Positions 21,912-33,100 of a DNA stretch of 64,000 bases are shown piece after piece. Under the pieces are notes generated by a model. The model saw only the letters and a list, made by a program, of their open reading frames with translations. It did not search any database and was not told the DNA's origin. Source of the DNA: Citrobacter sedlakii NBRC 105722 (GTDB taxonomy: Bacteria; Pseudomonadota; Gammaproteobacteria; Enterobacterales; Enterobacteriaceae); NCBI RefSeq assembly GCF_000759835.1, contig NZ_BBNB01000008.1, positions 1 to 64,000 of the forward strand, given 5' to 3'. The first letter of the stretch is position 1. Every line of letters starts with the position of its first letter. A program made the translations under genes and the position numbers.

Positions 21912-22790
21912 ATGAATAATCATTTCAAGTGTATTGGCATAGTGGGACATCCACGTCACCCCACTGCTCTGACAACACATGAAATGCTCTATCGATGGTT
22001 ATGCACGAAGGGCTATGAAGTCATTGTTGAGCAGCAAATCGCGCACGAGCTGCAGTTGAAAAACGTTAAAACCGGCACCCTGGCCGAAATTGGTCAGCAG
22101 GCGGATCTGGCGGTAGTGGTTGGCGGTGACGGCAACATGCTCGGCGCGGCGCGCACCCTGGCGCGTTATGACATCAAAGTGATTGGCATTAACCGCGGTA
22201 ATCTCGGGTTTTTAACGGATCTCGATCCTGACAACGCCCAGCAGCAGCTCGCCGACGTGCTGGAAGGCCATTACATTGCGGAACAGCGCTTTTTGCTGGA
22301 AGCGCAGGTCTGCCAGCAGGATTGCCAGAAGCGCATCAGCACGGCGATCAACGAAGTGGTGCTGCACCCCGGTAAAGTCGCGCACATGATTGAGTTTGAA
22401 GTCTATATTGACGAGAACTTCGCCTTTTCACAGCGTTCAGACGGGCTAATCATCTCGACCCCAACCGGTTCTACCGCCTACTCGCTTTCGGCAGGCGGCC
22501 CGATTCTGACCCCTTCTTTAGATGCGATCACTCTGGTGCCGATGTTCCCGCACACCCTTTCGGCTCGTCCGCTGGTGATTAACAGCAGCAGTACCATTCG
22601 GCTGCGTTTTTCCCATCGTCGTAACGACCTTGAGATTAGCTGTGATAGCCAGATCGCCCTGCCTATCCAGGAAGGTGAAGATGTGCTGATTCGGCGTTGC
22701 GACTATCACCTGAACTTAATACACCCAAAAGATTATAGCTATTTCAATACGTTAAGCACCAAGCTGGGTTGGTCAAAAAAATTATTTTAA
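21912..22790 (+). CDS. nadK: NAD kinase NadK
   Basis: Phosphorylates NAD to NADP using ATP. The 292-aa protein has the family [11 protein letters not shown] loop and the [15 protein letters not shown] motif, and the length of E. coli NadK. It is divergent from grpE and is followed by recN, which has its own SOS promoter. Confidence 0.97.
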   Translation: MNNHFKCIGIVGHPRHPTALTTHEMLYRWLCTKGYEVIVEQQIAHELQLKNVKTGTLAEIGQQADLAVVVGGDGNMLGAARTLARYDIKVIGINRGNLGFLTDLDPDNAQQQLADVLEGHYIAEQRFLLEAQVCQQDCQKRISTAINEVVLHPGKVAHMIEFEVYIDENFAFSQRSDGLIISTPTGSTAYSLSAGGPILTPSLDAITLVPMFPHTLSARPLVINSSSTIRLRFSHRRNDLEISCDSQIALPIQEGEDVLIRRCDYHLNLIHPKDYSYFNTLSTKLGWSKKLF

Positions 22791-22831
22791 TTTCACGCCA
22801 GCCTCTTTACTGGATAAAAAACCTGTTTATA

Positions 22832-22847
22832 CTGTATTTAATTACAG
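22832..22847 (+). promoter_or_regulatory. LexA (SOS) box at recN promoter
   Basis: CTGT-ATTTAATT-ACAG is a perfect CTGT-N8-ACAG LexA site. It overlaps a -10-like TATACT (22828-22833) 45 bp upstream of recN. recN is among the strongest SOS genes in E. coli, where two boxes occur; only one clear box is seen here. Confidence 0.9.
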
Positions 22848-22875
22848 TTATGGTTTTTCATACAGGAAAACGGCT

Positions 22876-24537
22876 ATGTTGGCACAACTGACCATCAGCA
22901 ATTTTGCAATCGTTCGTGAACTTGAGATCGATTTCCAGAGCGGAATGACCGTCATTACCGGGGAAACCGGGGCGGGTAAATCCATTGCGATTGATGCACT
23001 CGGCCTGTGTCTCGGAGGCCGGGCTGACGCCGACATGGTGCGAGCCGGCGCCGCACGTGCCGACCTCTGCGCTCGCTTTTCTCTGAAAGATACGCCTGCC
23101 GCCCTGCGTTGGCTGGAGGCCAACCAGCTCGAAGACGGACGTGAGTGTTTACTTCGCCGCGTCATTAGCAGCGACGGACGCTCCCGCGGCTTTATCAATG
23201 GCACTGCCGTTCCCCTCTCTCAGCTTCGCGAGCTGGGCCAATTGTTAATTCAGATTCACGGCCAGCATGCCCATCAGTTGCTGATCAAACCTGAGCACCA
23301 GAAATCGCTGCTCGACGGCTATGCCAATGAATCCCAGTTGGTGCAGGACATGGCTTCGCGCTACCAGTTGTGGCATCAAAGCTGCCGCGATCTGGCGCAT
23401 CATCAACAGCAGAGCCAGGAACGCGCCGCGCGCGCCGAGCTGTTGCAATATCAACTCAAAGAGCTTAACGAATTTAACCCGCAGGCGGGTGAATTTGAGC
23501 AAATTGATGAAGAGTACAAACGGCTGGCCAACAGCGGCCAGCTTCTCTCTACCAGCCAGAATGCGCTGGCGCTGCTGGCGGATGGCGATGATGTTAACCT
23601 GCAAAGCCAGCTGTATACCGCGAAGCAACTGGTCGGCGAACTGGTCAGCATGGACAGCAAACTTTCCGGCGTGCTGGATATGCTGGAAGAAGCGACCATT
23701 CAGTTAACCGAGGCCAGCGACGAGCTACGCCATTACTGCGATCGTCTGGATTTAGATCCTAATCGCCTGTTTGAACTTGAACAGCGTATTTCAAAACAAA
23801 TCTCGCTGGCGCGTAAGCATCACGTCAGTCCGGAGGCGCTACCGCAGTATTATCAGTCTCTGCTGGAAGAACAGCAGCAGCTTGACGATCAGGCTGACTC
23901 GCTGGAAACGCTGACGCTGGCCGTTAACAAGCATCATCAGCAGGCGCTTGAGTCCGCGAAGGCGCTACATCAACAGCGTTTGCACTATGCACAGGAGCTA
24001 AGCGCGTTAATTACCGAGAGTATGCACTCACTCTCTATGCCGCATGGCCAGTTCACTATTGCCGTGAATTTTGACGAACATCATCTGAGCCTTGACGGCG
24101 CGGATCGCGTGGAGTTCAGGGTCACGACGAACCCCGGACAGCCCATGCAGGCAATAGCAAAAGTCGCCTCCGGCGGCGAACTGTCGCGTATCGCGCTGGC
24201 GATCCAGGTGATCACCGCCCGTAAGATGGAAACCCCGGCGCTGATTTTTGATGAAGTGGATGTCGGGATCAGCGGACCAACCGCCGCCGTCGTCGGCAAG
24301 CTCCTGCGCCAGTTGGGAGAATCCACCCAGGTGATGTGCGTAACGCACCTTCCACAGGTGGCCGGCTGTGGTCATCAGCATTTCTATGTCAGCAAAGATA
24401 CTGACGGTGAAATGACCGAAACCCATATGCAGCCGCTGGACAAACGCGCGCGTCTGCAGGAACTGGCGCGACTGTTGGGTGGTAGCGAAGTGACCCGCAA
24501 TACCCTCGCAAACGCGAAAGAACTGCTGGCGGCATAA
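22876..24537 (+). CDS. recN: DNA repair ATPase RecN
   Basis: SMC-like protein for double-strand break repair that promotes cohesion between sister chromosomes. The 553-aa protein has an N-terminal Walker A GETGAGKS (about 29-36), two coiled-coil arms around residues 150-350, and a C-terminal ABC signature SGGELSR with Walker [13 protein letters not shown]. Length and sequence match E. coli RecN. It is SOS controlled through the LexA box. Confidence 0.98.
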   Translation: MLAQLTISNFAIVRELEIDFQSGMTVITGETGAGKSIAIDALGLCLGGRADADMVRAGAARADLCARFSLKDTPAALRWLEANQLEDGRECLLRRVISSDGRSRGFINGTAVPLSQLRELGQLLIQIHGQHAHQLLIKPEHQKSLLDGYANESQLVQDMASRYQLWHQSCRDLAHHQQQSQERAARAELLQYQLKELNEFNPQAGEFEQIDEEYKRLANSGQLLSTSQNALALLADGDDVNLQSQLYTAKQLVGELVSMDSKLSGVLDMLEEATIQLTEASDELRHYCDRLDLDPNRLFELEQRISKQISLARKHHVSPEALPQYYQSLLEEQQQLDDQADSLETLTLAVNKHHQQALESAKALHQQRLHYAQELSALITESMHSLSMPHGQFTIAVNFDEHHLSLDGADRVEFRVTTNPGQPMQAIAKVASGGELSRIALAIQVITARKMETPALIFDEVDVGISGPTAAVVGKLLRQLGESTQVMCVTHLPQVAGCGHQHFYVSKDTDGEMTETHMQPLDKRARLQELARLLGGSEVTRNTLANAKELLAA

Positions 24538-24686
24538 ACTTTTTGGCCCCTTAACGGTCAGAGTAGACAACAAAAACGCCGACGGACCCGTAAGCAAAAG
24601 GTTTTAAAGTGGTGAAAGGTCTATTATCATCGGCATATTACATATGAGCCACGTACTGCTCGGGCCCGAAAAGGAATCAAATCACT

Positions 24687-25031
24687 ATGCGCTGTAAAAC
24701 GCTGACTGCTGCCGCAGCAGTATTATTGATGTTGACCGCAGGCTGTTCCACTCTGGAGCGAGTGGTTTACCGCCCTGATATCAACCAGGGGAACTACCTG
24801 ACCGCTAACGACGTATCGAAAGTGCGCGTCGGCATGACTCAGCAACAGGTTGCCTATGCGCTGGGAACGCCAATGATGTCCGATCCGTTTGGCACAAATA
24901 CCTGGTTCTACGTGTTCCGCCAACAGCCGGGACATGAAGGCGTAACGCAACAAACGCTAACGCTGACCTTTAACAGCAGCGGCGTGTTGACCAACATTGA
25001 TAACAAGCCGGCATTGACCAAAAACCCCTAA
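24687..25031 (+). CDS. bamE: Outer-membrane assembly lipoprotein BamE (SmpA)
   Basis: Small lipoprotein of the BAM complex that contacts BamD and phosphatidylglycerol. The 114-aa precursor has the lipobox LTAGC with Cys at residue 20 and the BLIP-like BamE fold ([28 protein letters not shown]). It is convergent with ratB, with a shared terminator between them. Confidence 0.97.
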   Translation: MRCKTLTAAAAVLLMLTAGCSTLERVVYRPDINQGNYLTANDVSKVRVGMTQQQVAYALGTPMMSDPFGTNTWFYVFRQQPGHEGVTQQTLTLTFNSSGVLTNIDNKPALTKNP

Positions 25032-25062
25032 ACCAGGCTTGAGAACGTAAATCAAAATGTTA

Positions 25063-25088
25063 AAAGGTGCTCAATGAGCACCTTTTTT
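25063..25088. terminator. Bidirectional terminator between bamE and ratB
   Basis: AGGTGCTCA..GAGCACCT hairpin flanked by AAAA on the left and TTTTTT on the right, so it can end transcription from bamE and from the convergent ratAB pair. Confidence 0.85.
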
Positions 25089-25139
25089 GTCACTGGCAGC
25101 GTTTGCCGACTGAAAGTATCGCGCCCCGCCGTATATAGC

Positions 25140-25430
25140 CTACTTATTGGCAGACTTCTCCGCCCGCTGTCTGCGCAACTCTTTCGGGTCGGCAATCAGT
25201 GGGCGATAAATTTCAACTCGATCACCCTCCTGCAGCGTATCGCTCAACTTCACCGGGCGGCTGTATATACCCACTTTGTTTTTCGCAAGATCAATATCGG
25301 TGCGTAGCTCGAGCAGACCGGAAGCGCGAATGGCGTCTTCCACCGTCGCCCCGTCATGCAGCGTGACGCGCTGCAGATACTGTTTTTCTGGTAACGCATA
25401 AGCCACCTCGACAACAATCTTAGCTGGCAC
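25140..25430 (-). CDS. ratB: RnfH-family ubiquitin-like protein RatB (YfjF)
   Basis: A 96-aa RnfH family protein with a beta-grasp ThiS/MoaD-like fold; the function is uncertain, and it is paired with ratA in nearly all enterobacteria. I place the start at GTG 25430, six bases after GAGG, giving a 96-aa product as in E. coli. The gene overlaps the end of ratA by 11 bp. Frame extension further upstream lies within ratA and is not used. Confidence 0.9.
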   Translation of the reverse strand: MPAKIVVEVAYALPEKQYLQRVTLHDGATVEDAIRASGLLELRTDIDLAKNKVGIYSRPVKLSDTLQEGDRVEIYRPLIADPKELRRQRAEKSANK

Positions 25431-25857
25431 TGTAAACCTCTTTTGCGCGCACAGTGAATGCCTGCACCATATTGGCGGCCAATTCTTTAAAGATACGACC
25501 AAACGCCAGCTCAATGAGCTTATTGGTAAACTCAAAGTCGAGATGAAATTCTACCCGGCAGGCTTCCTGACTCAGTGGGGTAAATTTCCAGCCGCCAATC
25601 AGTTTCTTAAACGGACCGTCGACCAGATTCATCAGAATGCTCTGGTTACGGGTTAACTGATTGCGCGTGGTAAACGTTTTACTGATCCCTGCTTTGGAGA
25701 CATCAACTGCAGCCGTCATCTGCCCCGGCGTGGACTCCAGAACGCGGCTGCCGGTGCAACCCGGTAAAAACTGGGGATAGGACTGTACGTCATTCACTAA
25801 CTGATACATCTGTTCCGCACTGTAAGGGACTAACGCGGTTCGACTAATCTGCGGCAT
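25420..25857 (-). CDS. ratA: Polyketide cyclase/START-fold protein RatA (YfjG)
   Basis: Coq10-type START-domain protein. It was described as a toxin that blocks 70S formation and is also related to ubiquinone-binding Coq10 proteins; the toxin role is debated. The chosen start at 25857 ([18 protein letters not shown]) follows GGAA and gives 145 aa; an ATG 13 codons upstream would give the 158-aa form annotated in E. coli. It is translationally coupled to ratB and divergent from smpB. Confidence 0.9.
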   Translation of the reverse strand: MPQISRTALVPYSAEQMYQLVNDVQSYPQFLPGCTGSRVLESTPGQMTAAVDVSKAGISKTFTTRNQLTRNQSILMNLVDGPFKKLIGGWKFTPLSQEACRVEFHLDFEFTNKLIELAFGRIFKELAANMVQAFTVRAKEVYSAS

Positions 25858-26026
25858 AGCTATTTCCATCAACAAAAATCGAACAAATAATAGCATTTAT
25901 CCTACGGTAAAAAAAACGCTATCCCGCAACAGGGTATAACCCGGTTCATGCTAAGATAATCCCTTCACCCCCTGAGGACGAAATGGGGTGTTTTTCGATT
26001 CCAGTTTACCTATACTGAGCGGCACT

Positions 26027-26509
26027 ATGACGAAGAAAAAAGCACACAAACCTGGCTCAGCCACCATCGCGCTTAACAAACGTGCGCGACATGAATACTT
26101 CATCGAAGAAGAATTCGAAGCGGGACTCGCCCTGCAAGGATGGGAAGTGAAATCCCTGCGTGCCGGTAAAGCTAACATCGGCGACAGCTATGTCTTGTTA
26201 CGCGACGGCGAAGCGTACCTGTTTGGCGCCAACTTTACGCCAATGGCTGTCGCATCGACCCACGTGGTTTGCGATCCTACCCGCACCCGTAAGCTGCTGC
26301 TTAATCAGCGCGAACTCGACTCGCTGTATGGCCGTGTTAACCGCGAAGGGTATACCGTGGTCGCGCTCTCTTTGTACTGGAAAAATGCCTGGTGCAAAGT
26401 CAAAATCGGCGTGGCGAAAGGTAAGAAACAGCACGATAAGCGTTCAGATGTGAAAGAGCGCGAATGGCAGCTTGATAAAGCCCGCATTATGAAAAATGCC
26501 GGGCGCTGA
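26027..26509 (+). CDS. smpB: SsrA-binding protein SmpB
   Basis: Binds the tRNA-like domain of tmRNA and delivers it to stalled ribosomes for trans-translation; its RNA partner ssrA lies 18 kb downstream. The ATG at 26027 gives the standard 160-aa protein ([11 protein letters not shown]...) with an oligonucleotide-binding barrel and the basic C-terminal tail ([16 protein letters not shown]). The 13 extra codons upstream are not supported. Confidence 0.97.
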   Translation: MTKKKAHKPGSATIALNKRARHEYFIEEEFEAGLALQGWEVKSLRAGKANIGDSYVLLRDGEAYLFGANFTPMAVASTHVVCDPTRTRKLLLNQRELDSLYGRVNREGYTVVALSLYWKNAWCKVKIGVAKGKKQHDKRSDVKEREWQLDKARIMKNAGR

Positions 26510-26522
26510 CGCCTGCAGAATG

Positions 26523-26555
26523 TGACCAGCCCGACATTTTAGGCTGGTCACCTTT
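26523..26555 (+). terminator. Terminator after smpB
   Basis: A 9-bp stem TGACCAGCC (26523-26531) with GGCTGGTCA (26542-26550) is followed by CCTTT; the T-run is short, so strength is uncertain. Confidence 0.6.
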
Positions 26556-27110
26556 AATGACTCCCTGAAATCACAAAAATATATTCTCCCCGATCGTATA
26601 AATATATTTGCTGAATCGTTAAAATAACAAGAATATATCTTTAGATATATTTACAGTTATTGCATAGCCGAAGAACCCAATACTTCAAATAAATATTTTT
26701 TCTTCTTCTTAATCGCCTGAATAACATTACAGTTTATGCTTGTAATGACTTCCCCTTGCACGACAACCCTCCCTTTAAAACCTTATATTACAATTACATA
26801 AATTGTCATGCCGCTTTGCTTTAACCGTTTTCCATCCAGTAAAGTCCAACTCTGAGAATATATTTTAGTGAACCTAAGCAGATCGTTAATATTACTTAAG
26901 TTGCAGAAAGAGATCTTTCTGGCTATATCATCTAATACGAAAGTACCAGTACATAAAAACAAAAGGTTATTCAGCACACAACAAGCCGCCATCCGAACGA
27001 CCAGTAAACAGAAATCATCCGCGAGAATTCATCATAACGATGAACGAGGGCGCTCGTCTGCGTATTTTCCTGATGGGTGATTTTAAAAAATAACGCACTG
27101 CGCAAGCTAT
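26556..27110 (+). promoter_or_regulatory. Long AT-rich regulatory region upstream of bapA
   Basis: About 560 bp without a convincing gene, much more AT-rich than its surroundings. It holds a perfect palindrome AATATATCT-TT-AGATATATT (26632-26651) and further A/T tracts, typical of H-NS-silenced or biofilm-regulator targets. In Salmonella bapA is activated by CsgD, but I cannot identify a CsgD site by eye. Two short overlapping frames (about 70 codons each) have no ribosome-binding site and were not called. Confidence 0.55.
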
Positions 27111-27123
27111 CAGGAGTGAATAT

Positions 27124-30100
27124 ATGCGTCTTCTCGCCGTTGTATCCAAGTTGACGGGCGTTTCCACCAATGTCGAAGCCTCTGAAGTCACACTTAATAC
27201 CCCTTCCATAGTGAAGTTAAGCGCGCAACGTGAAGAAATCAGCCAGCTTGCTCGCGTTAATCAGGATTTGGTCATTACTTTTCATTCCGGTGAAAAGGTG
27301 ACCATTAAAAATTTCTACGTCACTAACGATCAGGGCGCGAGCCAGCTGGTGCTGGAAGACGACAACGGAGCCTTGTGGTGGGTAGAGAACCCGGAAGCAG
27401 GACTGCAGTTTGAGCAGATCTCATCCATCGATGAGCTGTTAATCACCGCAGGCGGCGCAAATGAAGGCGCCGCTATTTGGCCCTGGGTACTCGGCGGCGT
27501 AGTCGCTGCTGGCGGGATCGCGGCAATCGCCGCATCGGGCGGCGGCGGAGGGGACGATGATGACGACAATGGCAGCGGTAACCCGGGCGGCGGTACAGAT
27601 AATGGCGGCGGAGGCATTACCAACCCTCCACCGGGAAGTGTTGATACCACCCCGCCCGCATCGCCACTGATCACCAGCGCGCTGGATGCCGTTGCTGGCA
27701 TCACCGGCTCCATTCAAAATGACCAAACCACAAACGACAACCAGCCTGTGATCTCCGGTACTGGCGAAGTTGGGGCCGTTATTACCGTTTATGACAATGG
27801 TCAGGTTCTCGGTACAACAACTGTAGACGCCTCGGGCAACTGGAGCTTCAAACCACCGTCTGCGCTCGCCGATGGCGAACATGAACTGACGGTTACCGCA
27901 ACGGACAAGGCGGGCAATACCAGCATCGTGTCTGGCGATTTTACTTTTGTTGTGGATACCCTGGCTCCTGGCGCGATAACAGATCTGGCGATCTCCGCAG
28001 ACGGGCTTGTGATCTCAGGGAACGCGGAGGCCGGCAGTACGGTAACCATTACCAATAGCGATGGTACGGCGCTGGGTACGGTAACCGCAGACAGCAATGG
28101 CAAATTTACTTTAACGCTCACGCAAGCGTTACAGAACGGAGAAGCGCTGACGGCTATCGCGATGGATAAAGCAGGGAATAGCGGACCTTCCGGCACGGTT
28201 ACTGCGCCGGACTCTACCCCGCCACAGCCTGCCGGTAATCTTGACGTTTCAGACGACGGCACCACCGTCACCGGCACCGCAGAGCCGGGCAGTACGATCA
28301 CTATTCGCGATCCGGCGGGTAATCCCATTGGTCAGGGCAAAACGGATGACCAGGGGAACTTCAACGTCGTGCTGGATACGCCGCAGACCAACGGTGAAAC
28401 GGTGACCGTTGTCGTCACCGACACGGCAAACCTGACCAGCCCTCCGGCAACCGCCGTCGCGCCGGACACCACCCCGCCGCAGCCTGCCGGTAATCTTAAC
28501 GTTTCCAATGACGGTACCACCGTTACCGGCACCGCAGAGCCGGGCAGCACCGTCACCATTCGCGATCCCGATGGCAATCCCGTTGGTGAGGGCGTAACGG
28601 ATGAGCAAGGGAACTTCAGCGTCGATCTGAACACGCCACAAAAAAACGGCGAAACGCTCGCGGTGACCGCCACCGATGGTTCAAACAACACCAGTCAACC
28701 AGCCAACGTACAGGCGCCCGATATCACCGCGCCGCAAGCGCCGGTAGTGGTATCGATTGTTGATGATGCAGGCGATGTGAAAGGGGATCTGACCGCCGGG
28801 CAAAGCACCGATGATAATCAATTAACCTTCAGCGGGACCGGTGAGCCTGGCGCGACTATTACCATTCTGGACGGAGGGACGGCGTTGCCGGGGAGCGTTA
28901 TTGTCGGCAGCGACGGTACATGGACGCTCACGACACCCGTCCTTGAAGACGGCAACCATAACTTTACCGTTACGGCGACCGACGCGAATAACCAGACCAG
29001 TACACCGTCCCCTTCTGTCACGCTTACGGTAGATACCAGCGCACCCGATGCGCCGTTTATCACCTCGCCGACCACTCCGGCGGCAACCAATCAGCCAGAA
29101 TTACCCATTATCGGCACCGGCGAACCGGGCAGCACCGTTACGTTGTCTGATGGTAATACGGTTGTCGGCACGGCGGTGGTTGATGGCGACGGCAACTGGA
29201 CAATAACGCCTGCTCCGGCGCTAACGGAAGGCTCGTACACGCTGACCGCGGTCGCCACCGATCCGGCGGGTAACCAGAGTGAGCCTTCTGCGCCGATTGT
29301 TCTGGAAGTTGATACCACCCCACCTGCGACTCCCGAAAGCGTGGTCATTTCTCAGGATGGCGGCACGGTGACCGGTACGGCGGAAAACGGCAGCACGGTG
29401 ATTATTCGTGATGCCGATGGCAATATTATTGGTTCCGGCGTAGCGACAGACGGCACGTTCTCCATTGCGATCACGCCTGCGCAAACCGGCAACGCCGGGC
29501 TGACGGCCACTGCCCAGGATACGGCGGGCAATACCAGCCCTGCGGCAAACTTCAACGGCTCCGGCAGCGGACTGCCGGTTATCAGCGCTGTGGTCGATGA
29601 TGAGGGTAGCGTCCTGGGCGATCTGAGAAGCGGGCAAACCACCGATGACACCCTGCCCGGCTTGCGCGGTACCGCCACGCCAGATTCAACGCTCAATGTA
29701 CTGGTCGACGGCGTAAATGTCGGCACGGTAACCGTTGATGGCACCGGGAACTGGGTCTGGACGGCAACCGCGGCGCTGGGTGAAGGTACACATACCTTCC
29801 AGGTTGTTGACAGTGCGAATGCGGAAAATGCCTCGGCGGTGGTGAATATCACCGTCGATCTCACCGCACCGGTTCAGCCAGTCATCGGCAGCGTAACGGA
29901 CGATGTCGCGCCGGGCACCGGTACGCTTGCCAGCGGCGATACCACCAACGATTCACGCCCGGCCCTGAGCGGTACCGGCACCGACGGCGAAACGATCTCC
30001 ATTTACGATGGCGCCACGCTGCTCGGGCAGGTACAGGTGGAAAATGGCGTGTGGAACTTTACGCCGCCCACAGCGCTGGGTGAAAGCAGCCATAGCCTGA

Positions 30101-33100
30101 CCATTACCGCCACCGATGCCGCAGGCAACGTCAGCGCGCCGTCAGCGGCGTTTGAGGTGGTTGTGGATACCACCGCGCCGCTCGTACCCACCATTACCTC
30201 CGCCACCGATGACAGCGATCCGCAGACCAGCATCATCAGCGACGGAGGCAGCACCAACGACACCACACCGACTTTTAGCGGCAGCGGTGAAAATGGCAGC
30301 ATAGTCACTATCTTCGACAACGGCGTCAGGATCGGCACGGCCACCGTGACCAACGGTAGCTGGAGCTTTACCCCCTCCACGTTCAGCGACGGAACACACT
30401 CCATAACCGTCACCGCTACCGACGCGACAGGTAACATCAGCGCCCCTTCCGGGACGTACACCATCACCGTGGATACGATTCCGCCACTGCCTGCCGGTAA
30501 CCTGGATGTTTCCGATGACGGCGTCACGGTCACCGGTACAGCCGAAGCAGGCGCCACCGTGACCATCTACGGCAGCGACAGCGCACCGCTGGGTAGCGCA
30601 GTGGTTCAGGATGATGGTACGTTCACCGTTACCCTGAACACGCCGCAGACCAACGGTCAGATTGTGACCGCAATTGTCACCGATCCGGCAAACCAGGAGA
30701 GCACGCCAGCCTCTGTTACCGCACCCGACACCACTCCGCCGCAGCCTGCCGGTAATCTTGATGTTTCCGATGATGGCGTCACGGTCACCGGGACCGCCGA
30801 AGCCGGTACTACCGTGACCATCTACGCCAGCGACAATACGCCGCTCGGTTCCGCGCTGGTTCAGCCCGACGGTACTTTCACCGTTACCCTGAATACACCG
30901 CAGACTAACGGCGAGATTTTAACCGCTATCGTCACCGATCCGGCAAACCTGACCAGCTCTCCGGCCACCACCACTGCGCCTGACACCACCGCGCCGCTGG
31001 CGGCGGGTAATCTGGATGTTTCCGATGATGGCGTCACGGTCACCGGGACCGCCGAAGCCGGTACTACCGTGACCATCTACGCCAGCGACAATACGCCGCT
31101 CGGTTCCGCGCTGGTTCAGCCCGACGGTACCTTTACCGTCACGCTCGACACACCGCAAACTAACGGCGAGATCTTAACGGCTGTCGTCACCGACACGGTG
31201 AATCTGACCAGCCCACCGTCGACGACCATCGCGCCGGACATCACTCCACCGCAGCCAGCCGGTAATCTTGATGTTTCCGATGACGGCGCCACCGTCACCG
31301 GCACTGCCGAACCGGGCAGCACCGTCACCATTCGCGATCCCGATGGCAATCCGCTGGGCCAGGGCACTACGGACGATCAGGGGAATTTCAGTGTCGACCT
31401 CGACACGCCGCAGACCAACGGCGAGACCTTAACCGCTGTGGTCACCGATCCGGCGAACCTGGAGAGCACGCCAGCCTCTGTTACCGCGCCCGACACCACC
31501 GCGCCGCAGCCGCCATCGAACGTGGAGGTGTCCGCGGATGGCAGTTCCCTGACCGCCACCGCCGAGCCGGGCAGTCGGATCACCGTTAAAGACAGCGAAG
31601 GCAATACTCTGGCGGTATCTGATCCGGTTCCGGCGAACGGCACCGTTACCGTTTCGCTCACTCCTGCCGTGGTTAATGGCGAAACCCTCACGGTGACCGC
31701 CACCGATGGATCAAATAACACCAGTCAGCCCACCAGCGTGCAGGCACCCGATATCACCGCGCCGGAAGCGCCGGTGGTGGTATCGATTGCCGATGACTTC
31801 GGCGGGGTCAACGGTAACCTGGATACCGGGCAAAGCACCGATGACAACCGACTGACCTTCAGCGGTACCGGTGAACCGGGAGCGACCATCACCATTTTGA
31901 ACGGCGGCGTGCCGCTGTCGGGTACGGCTATCGTAGACCCTGATGGCAACTGGACGCTGACCACAGACGTTCTCCCTGATGGTGAGTACACCTTCACCGC
32001 CACGGCAACCGACGGACAGGACCAGACCAGTCCCGCGTCCGATGCCGTCGTCATTACGGTCGATACCACCGCGCCTACGGCGCCGGTTCTGACCATTACC
32101 GACAATACCGGGGAAATTACGGGCGAGCTGACCAATAACGCCGTCACCGACGCCACGCAGCCAGTGCTGAGCGGAATCGGTACCGCCGGAGACATCATTA
32201 CGGTGTATGACGGCACAACGGCGATTGGCACAACCGAAGTCACCAACGCCGGTACGTGGAGCTTTACCCCGGCGCCAGCGCTCAGCGAAGGCAGCCATAC
32301 CCTCAGCGTCACCGCCAGCGATCCGCTGGGAAATACCAGCACGAACTCCGCCGCAATCGTCATTACCGTCGATACCACCGCCCCCGCCACCCCGGCGCTG
32401 ACCGTGGCCGACGGTGATGATGCGCCGTTAAGCAACGGCCAGGCGACCAACGAAACACAGCCGGTTCTCAGCGGAACGGGAGTCAACGGCGAGCGCGTTA
32501 CCATTTACGACAAGGGTGTTGAGGTGGCCACCGTCACGATCGCCGACGGCGCCTGGGAATATCCTTCCGCCGTACTGGGCGAGGGTGAGCATGTGTTTAC
32601 CATCACCGTGACCGATGCGGCAGGCAACGTCAGCGCTCCCTCCGCGCCAACCGGTATCGTGGTGGATACAACCGCGCCAGCAACGCCGAACCTGACGATC
32701 ACTGATAACGTCGGCAGCCAGACGGGCTCGCTGGATAACGCGCAGTTCACCGACGATACGCTGCCGCTGCTGAGCGGAAGCGGCACCGCAGGCGACACCA
32801 TCATCATTACCCTTGACGGCGTGGCGCTACCGCCGTTAATCATCGATAACGCCGGTAACTGGAGCTATCAACTGACGACGCCGCTGACATCGGGTGACCA
32901 CATCATCTCGCTGACCGTCACCGATCCAGCGGGAAACAGCACCACATCGCCGGATCGTATCGTGCGCGTGGACGCCCAGGCGCCGACCACGCCAACCCTC
33001 ACGGTTAATGAGGACGGCGGGCCGCTGAGCAACGGCGGCCAGACGAACGATACCACCCCGACCCTGAGCGGAACGGGCGAAACGGGGAGTATCGTCACCA

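Noticed and set aside
26783-27080. Two overlapping frames of about 70 codons before bapA
   Set aside because: They overlap on opposite strands, lack ribosome-binding sites and lie in an AT-rich regulatory gap.
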